Source of the DNA: CAWDVK01 sp963805715
GTDB taxonomy: Bacteria > Actinomycetota > Actinomycetes > Streptosporangiales > Streptosporangiaceae
Direction: 5' to 3'
Assembly (NCBI GenBank): GCA_963805715.1
Contig: CAWDVK010000020.1
Span: 682,001-746,000 of the forward strand
Length of the DNA stretch: 64,000 nucleotides
The translations under genes and the position numbers were made by a program. Shown piece by piece: positions 61,432-64,000 of the stretch. Position 1 is the stretch's first letter. The number at the start of each line of letters is the position of its first letter. Below the pieces are notes generated by a model. The model was given only the letters and a program-made list of their open reading frames with translations, had not been told where the DNA came from and searched no databases.

Positions 61432-62418
61432 TCAGCCAGCCGGCCGCCCGGCGCTCGCCGCCTCAAACTCCGCGAGCGTCGGCGGATCAGCACCCGGTCG
61501 CTGGCAGGTGAGCGAGGCGACCAGGATAGCGTCGTCCACCGCGGCGGACAGCTCCGCCGCCGGGCGCCGGGCCAGCTCAGCCGGCGACTGCAGGCCGCGC
61601 CGGACCAGCGATCCGAGCAGGCCGGCGGTGAAGGCGTCGCCCGCCCCCACGGTGTCAGCCACAGGCACGTCCAGCGCGGGACGGCGCTCCGGCGGGCCCG
61701 CGGCGGTGTAGGCGACCGCGCCGCTGCCCCCCTCGGTGATGACGACGACCGCCGCGCCCAGCCGGAGCCAGTGCCCGGCCACGTCATCGGCGCTCCGGTC
61801 CGGATACAGCCAGGCGATGTCCTCGGCGCTGGCCTTGGCCAGGTGCGTCAGCCGGATGCTGCGCTCCACCATCCGCTGGCCGTGGTGGTGGTCCCGCAGC
61901 AGCCGGGGCCGGATGTTCGGGTCATAGCTCACCAGCACGTCACCCCGCCCCCGCATCAGGCCGGCCAGGCTCAGGATGTGGCTGTCGCCCGGCGGGGTCC
62001 AGGATGCGACCGACCCGAAGTGCAGGACCGAGGTCGCCTCGGGCACCCGGCCGATCTCCTCAGCGCTCCACTGCCAGTCCGCTGTGCCGTCGAGGTAGAA
62101 GTCGTAGCTGGCATGGGCGTCGGCGTCGAGCGAGACGACGGCCAGGGTGGTCGGCTCGCTGGCGTGCGGCGCCGCGTCGAGGCGGATGCCCTCGGCCGCG
62201 GCGCGCTCGCGCAAAAGGCGGCCGAAGGCGTTGCCGGCCAAGCGCGCCATCAGCGCCGTGCGCTGACCCAGGCGGGCCAGCCCGATCGCGACGTTGTACG
62301 GGCTCCCGCCGGGCAGCGCGGTGAAGGACTGAGGTGCCTGGCCGGGCACCAGGTCGATGAGCGCCTCGCCGATGACGGTGATCGTGACCGCGGCGGGGGC
62401 GCCGGCCTCGGCGGTCAC
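61432..62418 (-). CDS. PfkB family carbohydrate kinase (fructokinase-like)
   Basis: A 328-residue ribokinase-fold sugar kinase: VIGEALIDLVPG, PGGSPYNVAIGLARLGQRTA and the catalytic ADTVGAGDAFTAGLLGSL with its Asp. Phosphorylates fructose or a similar sugar. The GTG start overlaps the stop of the LacI gene by four bases, so the two are an operon. A divergent ABC ATPase gene suggests a sugar-uptake locus. Confidence 0.9.
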   Translation of the reverse strand: MTAEAGAPAAVTITVIGEALIDLVPGQAPQSFTALPGGSPYNVAIGLARLGQRTALMARLAGNAFGRLLRERAAAEGIRLDAAPHASEPTTLAVVSLDADAHASYDFYLDGTADWQWSAEEIGRVPEATSVLHFGSVASWTPPGDSHILSLAGLMRGRGDVLVSYDPNIRPRLLRDHHHGQRMVERSIRLTHLAKASAEDIAWLYPDRSADDVAGHWLRLGAAVVVITEGGSGAVAYTAAGPPERRPALDVPVADTVGAGDAFTAGLLGSLVRRGLQSPAELARRPAAELSAAVDDAILVASLTCQRPGADPPTLAEFEAASAGRPAG

Positions 62419-62876
62419 CGGCGGCCGGCCGGAGCCGCGGCGGGCCTGATCTCGCCGGAGCCGCGCATGACCAGGCCAGTCGGGATGACATGGGTGCGCG
62501 GCGGCGTGTCATCGCCGTCCAGCCGGGCGAACAGCCCGATGAGGATCTGCACCCGCCGCGCCCTGGCCTGGTCCTCTACGGCCCGCAGCCGGGCCGTCGA
62601 GAAAGGGTTGGCCACGTCCTCGAGCAGCAGGCCGATCGTGGCCGTGCGCCGGTCACCGCGGCGCAGGCTGCTCGCGGTCAGGTTGGGGCGGTAGCCCAGC
62701 TTGCCGGCCGCCTCATGGACCCGGGCAGCCAGGCCGGCCGCCACCGTCGGCTCGCCGTTCATCACCCGGGACACCGTCTTGATGGCCACTCCGGCGAGTG
62801 CTGCCACGTCCTTCATGGTCGGTCGGGCGCAGGCACGGGCAGGCCGCCCCGCGCTGTCGGCACCGTCGCCAGACAT
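62415..62876 (-). CDS. LacI family regulator with internal deletion
   Basis: A 153-residue protein versus about 330-340 in the family. The HTH and hinge are complete (MKDVAALAGVAIKTVSRVMN, ..., ATIGLLLEDVANPFSTARL). After RARRVQILIG the sequence jumps directly to LFARLDGDDTPPRTHVIPTG and GSGEIRP, the normal C-terminal end, so about 190 residues of the sugar-binding domain are missing in frame. It may still bind DNA but probably cannot sense sugar. AAGGAG precedes the ATG. Confidence 0.8.
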   Translation of the reverse strand: MSGDGADSAGRPARACARPTMKDVAALAGVAIKTVSRVMNGEPTVAAGLAARVHEAAGKLGYRPNLTASSLRRGDRRTATIGLLLEDVANPFSTARLRAVEDQARARRVQILIGLFARLDGDDTPPRTHVIPTGLVMRGSGEIRPAAAPAGRR

Positions 62877-62953
62877 CGATGTCTCTCCTTAGCGCGGGCG
62901 ATCACTGGGCTGCGTCAGTCGTAGTGTCCGGGGGCACCGGCCGAGAGCCAGGC

Positions 62954-62974
62954 AACGTTAGTCTAGACAACGTT
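62954..62974. promoter_or_regulatory. Putative LacI operator
   Basis: AACGTTA-GTCTAGAC-AACGTT: a palindromic GTCTAGAC core flanked by AACGTT on both sides, near-symmetric (one-base offset), between the divergent lacI and ABC ATPase genes. Good candidate for the LacI site. Confidence 0.5.
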
Positions 62975-63091
62975 ATTTCAGCCGAACTGGAACCAGGTCG
63001 CCGTCGCGATCTGCATGGCCGCCCCGGCCAGCCTGCAGATCCTGCGCCGGGCGAACCGGACATAGTCATGACCGGCGGATCAGAGGCAGAC

Positions 63092-63871
63092 ATGGCAACC
63101 CCTCCCCAGCCGCTGTACGAGGCACGGCACATCGACAAGAACTACGGCAGCGTCGTTGCCCTCTCCAACGTCAGCATCGCGCTGTACCCGGGCGAGGTGC
63201 TCGGCCTCGTCGGCGACAACGGGGCCGGCAAGTCAACGCTGGTCAAGGTGCTCTCCGGCGTGCACAACCCGGATGCGGGCGAACTGCTGCTCGACGGCGA
63301 GGAGCGGCACTGGAAGTCTCCGCGCGAGGCGATCAAGGCCGGCGTCGAGACCCTGTACCAGGACTCGGGCCTGGCCCCGGACCCGACCATCGGCGCGAAT
63401 GTGTTCCCCGGCCGCGAGAGGCCGAAGCCGGGGCTGCTGGGCAAGCTCGGATTCCTGGCCCAGAAGGACCTGGCCCAGAAGGAGATGGGGCACGAGGCGC
63501 TGGCTGACCTCGCGCGCGTCGGCATCACGGTTCCCCCGTCGAAGCGGACCGTCTCGCAGCTGTCCGGAGGCCGGCGTCAGGCCGTCGCGATCGGGCGGGC
63601 CATCGCCTGGGCCCGCAAGGTCATCCTGCTCGACTAGCCGACCAGCCATCTCGGCGCCCGCCAGGCCATCGAGGTGCTCTCGGTCATCCGGGCCGCGAAG
63701 GAGAAGGGACTCGGCGTCATCTTTATCTCGCACACGCTGCCGCACGTCCTGGAGGTCACCGACCGGGTGGTGGTGCTGCGCCTGGGCAAGGTCGTCCGGG
63801 ACGCGCCGACATCGGAGTTCGACGCGGAGAGCCTGCTCGGCACCATCACCGGGCTGATCGAGAAGGTGTAG
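63092..63871 (+). pseudogene. Sugar ABC transporter ATPase with in-frame stop
   Basis: ATP-binding subunit of the FrcA/RbsA-like single-domain type (about 259 residues if read through). Walker A GDNGAGKSTLVKVL, signature LSGGRRQAVAIGRA, H-loop IFISHTLPHV. At Walker B, KVILLD is followed by TAG (63635-63637) instead of a Glu codon; reading through continues PTSHLGARQAIEVLSVI normally to TAG at 63871. A single GAG-to-TAG change explains it. ATG at 63092 has GAGG upstream. No permease or binding-protein gene is visible nearby within the window. Confidence 0.88.
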
Positions 63872-63874
63872 CGA

Positions 63875-63906
63875 CCGCCGGCCCGCCAGGACGGCCGGGC
63901 CGGCGG
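63875..63906 (+). terminator. Terminator hairpin after ABC ATPase
   Basis: Perfect 10-bp stem CCGCCGGCCC / GGGCCGGCGG with a 12-base loop, three bases after the ATPase stop codon. It implies the ATPase was the last gene of its transcript. The final ~90 bases of the window hold nothing recognisable. Confidence 0.65.
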
Positions 63907-64000
63907 ACCGCACGAGCCTGCTGCGTTGGCGTCAACTGGCGCCACCGCAGCAGCATTCTGCAGCACCTATGTCAAGCTCGGGATCAGCTCCCGGCCGGAG

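Noticed and set aside
63635..63637. TAG read as a sense codon (recoding or selenocysteine/pyrrolysine type)
   Set aside because: Other intact genes here, such as leuS and the discoidin-like gene, end in TAG, and the expected residue is a plain glutamate; a point mutation or error is simpler.

Overview
This window is a GC-rich (about 70-75 %) actinobacterial chromosome segment. GTG starts are common, genes often overlap by four bases (GTGA), and typical actinobacterial genes are present: an F420-dependent luciferase-like oxidoreductase, DUF3000, mutT1 next to ppk, and RodZ-like HTH membrane proteins. The spaced order hemE - DUF3000 - ribonuclease D ... dxs ... acnA is a conserved Streptomyces-type core arrangement. 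I cannot name the genus from the sequence.

Layout. 0-12 kb: mostly housekeeping genes: hemE, a zinc-ribbon protein, DUF3000, rnd (frameshifted), a DUF2695 protein, ogt, mutT1/ppk, an F420 oxidoreductase, a GNAT, and a sulfurtransferase/sufE pair. 12-20.5 kb: a secreted GH12-like protein, an HTH/discoidin-like membrane protein, an EEP phosphatase, an L,D-transpeptidase (frameshifted), an orphan JetD-like (Wadjet-type) protein, VOC and DinB proteins, and an alpha/beta hydrolase (frameshifted). 20.4-30.7 kb: fprA (frameshifted), dxs, an MFS/TetR pair, leuS behind a Leu-codon leader peptide and terminator, and a fused scar of a TetR/MFS pair. 31-40 kb: a second RodZ-like protein, CopD, acnA with a twin palindromic operator, a methyltransferase, fumarylacetoacetase and an APH-type kinase. 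40-53 kb: a long disordered protein ending in a domain resembling RelA/SpoT synthetases, a Pro/Ala/Trp-rich membrane protein, DsbA/FrnE, a second copy of a permuted NlpC/P60-like protein, TrpB2, secreted GH26-like and GH12-like proteins, and a putative HTH/DUF6036 toxin-antitoxin pair. 53-64 kb: a dimethylglycine-dehydrogenase-like enzyme, a membrane-anchored repeat protein, acyl-ACP thioesterase, enoyl-CoA hydratase, a RelE/RHH pair, threonine dehydratase, an aldo-keto reductase, and a damaged sugar locus (PfkB kinase, shortened LacI, ABC ATPase with an in-frame stop).

Two themes stand out. First, an unusual number of genes are interrupted by single-base-scale frameshifts or one nonsense codon, while the protein sequence on both sides still looks normal. 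This suggests long-read or assembly errors, or very recent decay. Second, other genes show larger lesions: internal deletions in a TetR and a LacI regulator, a TetR/MFS pair that lost both 5' ends, and short 3' or 5' gene remnants. Minisatellites of 15-84 bp occur in and between genes. The most interesting intact elements are the leuS attenuator-like leader, the orphan JetD-like protein with altered Toprim residues, the C-terminal RelA/SpoT-like domain on a disordered carrier, and the HTH/DUF6036 pair. No tRNA, rRNA, CRISPR array, transposase or prophage gene was recognised.
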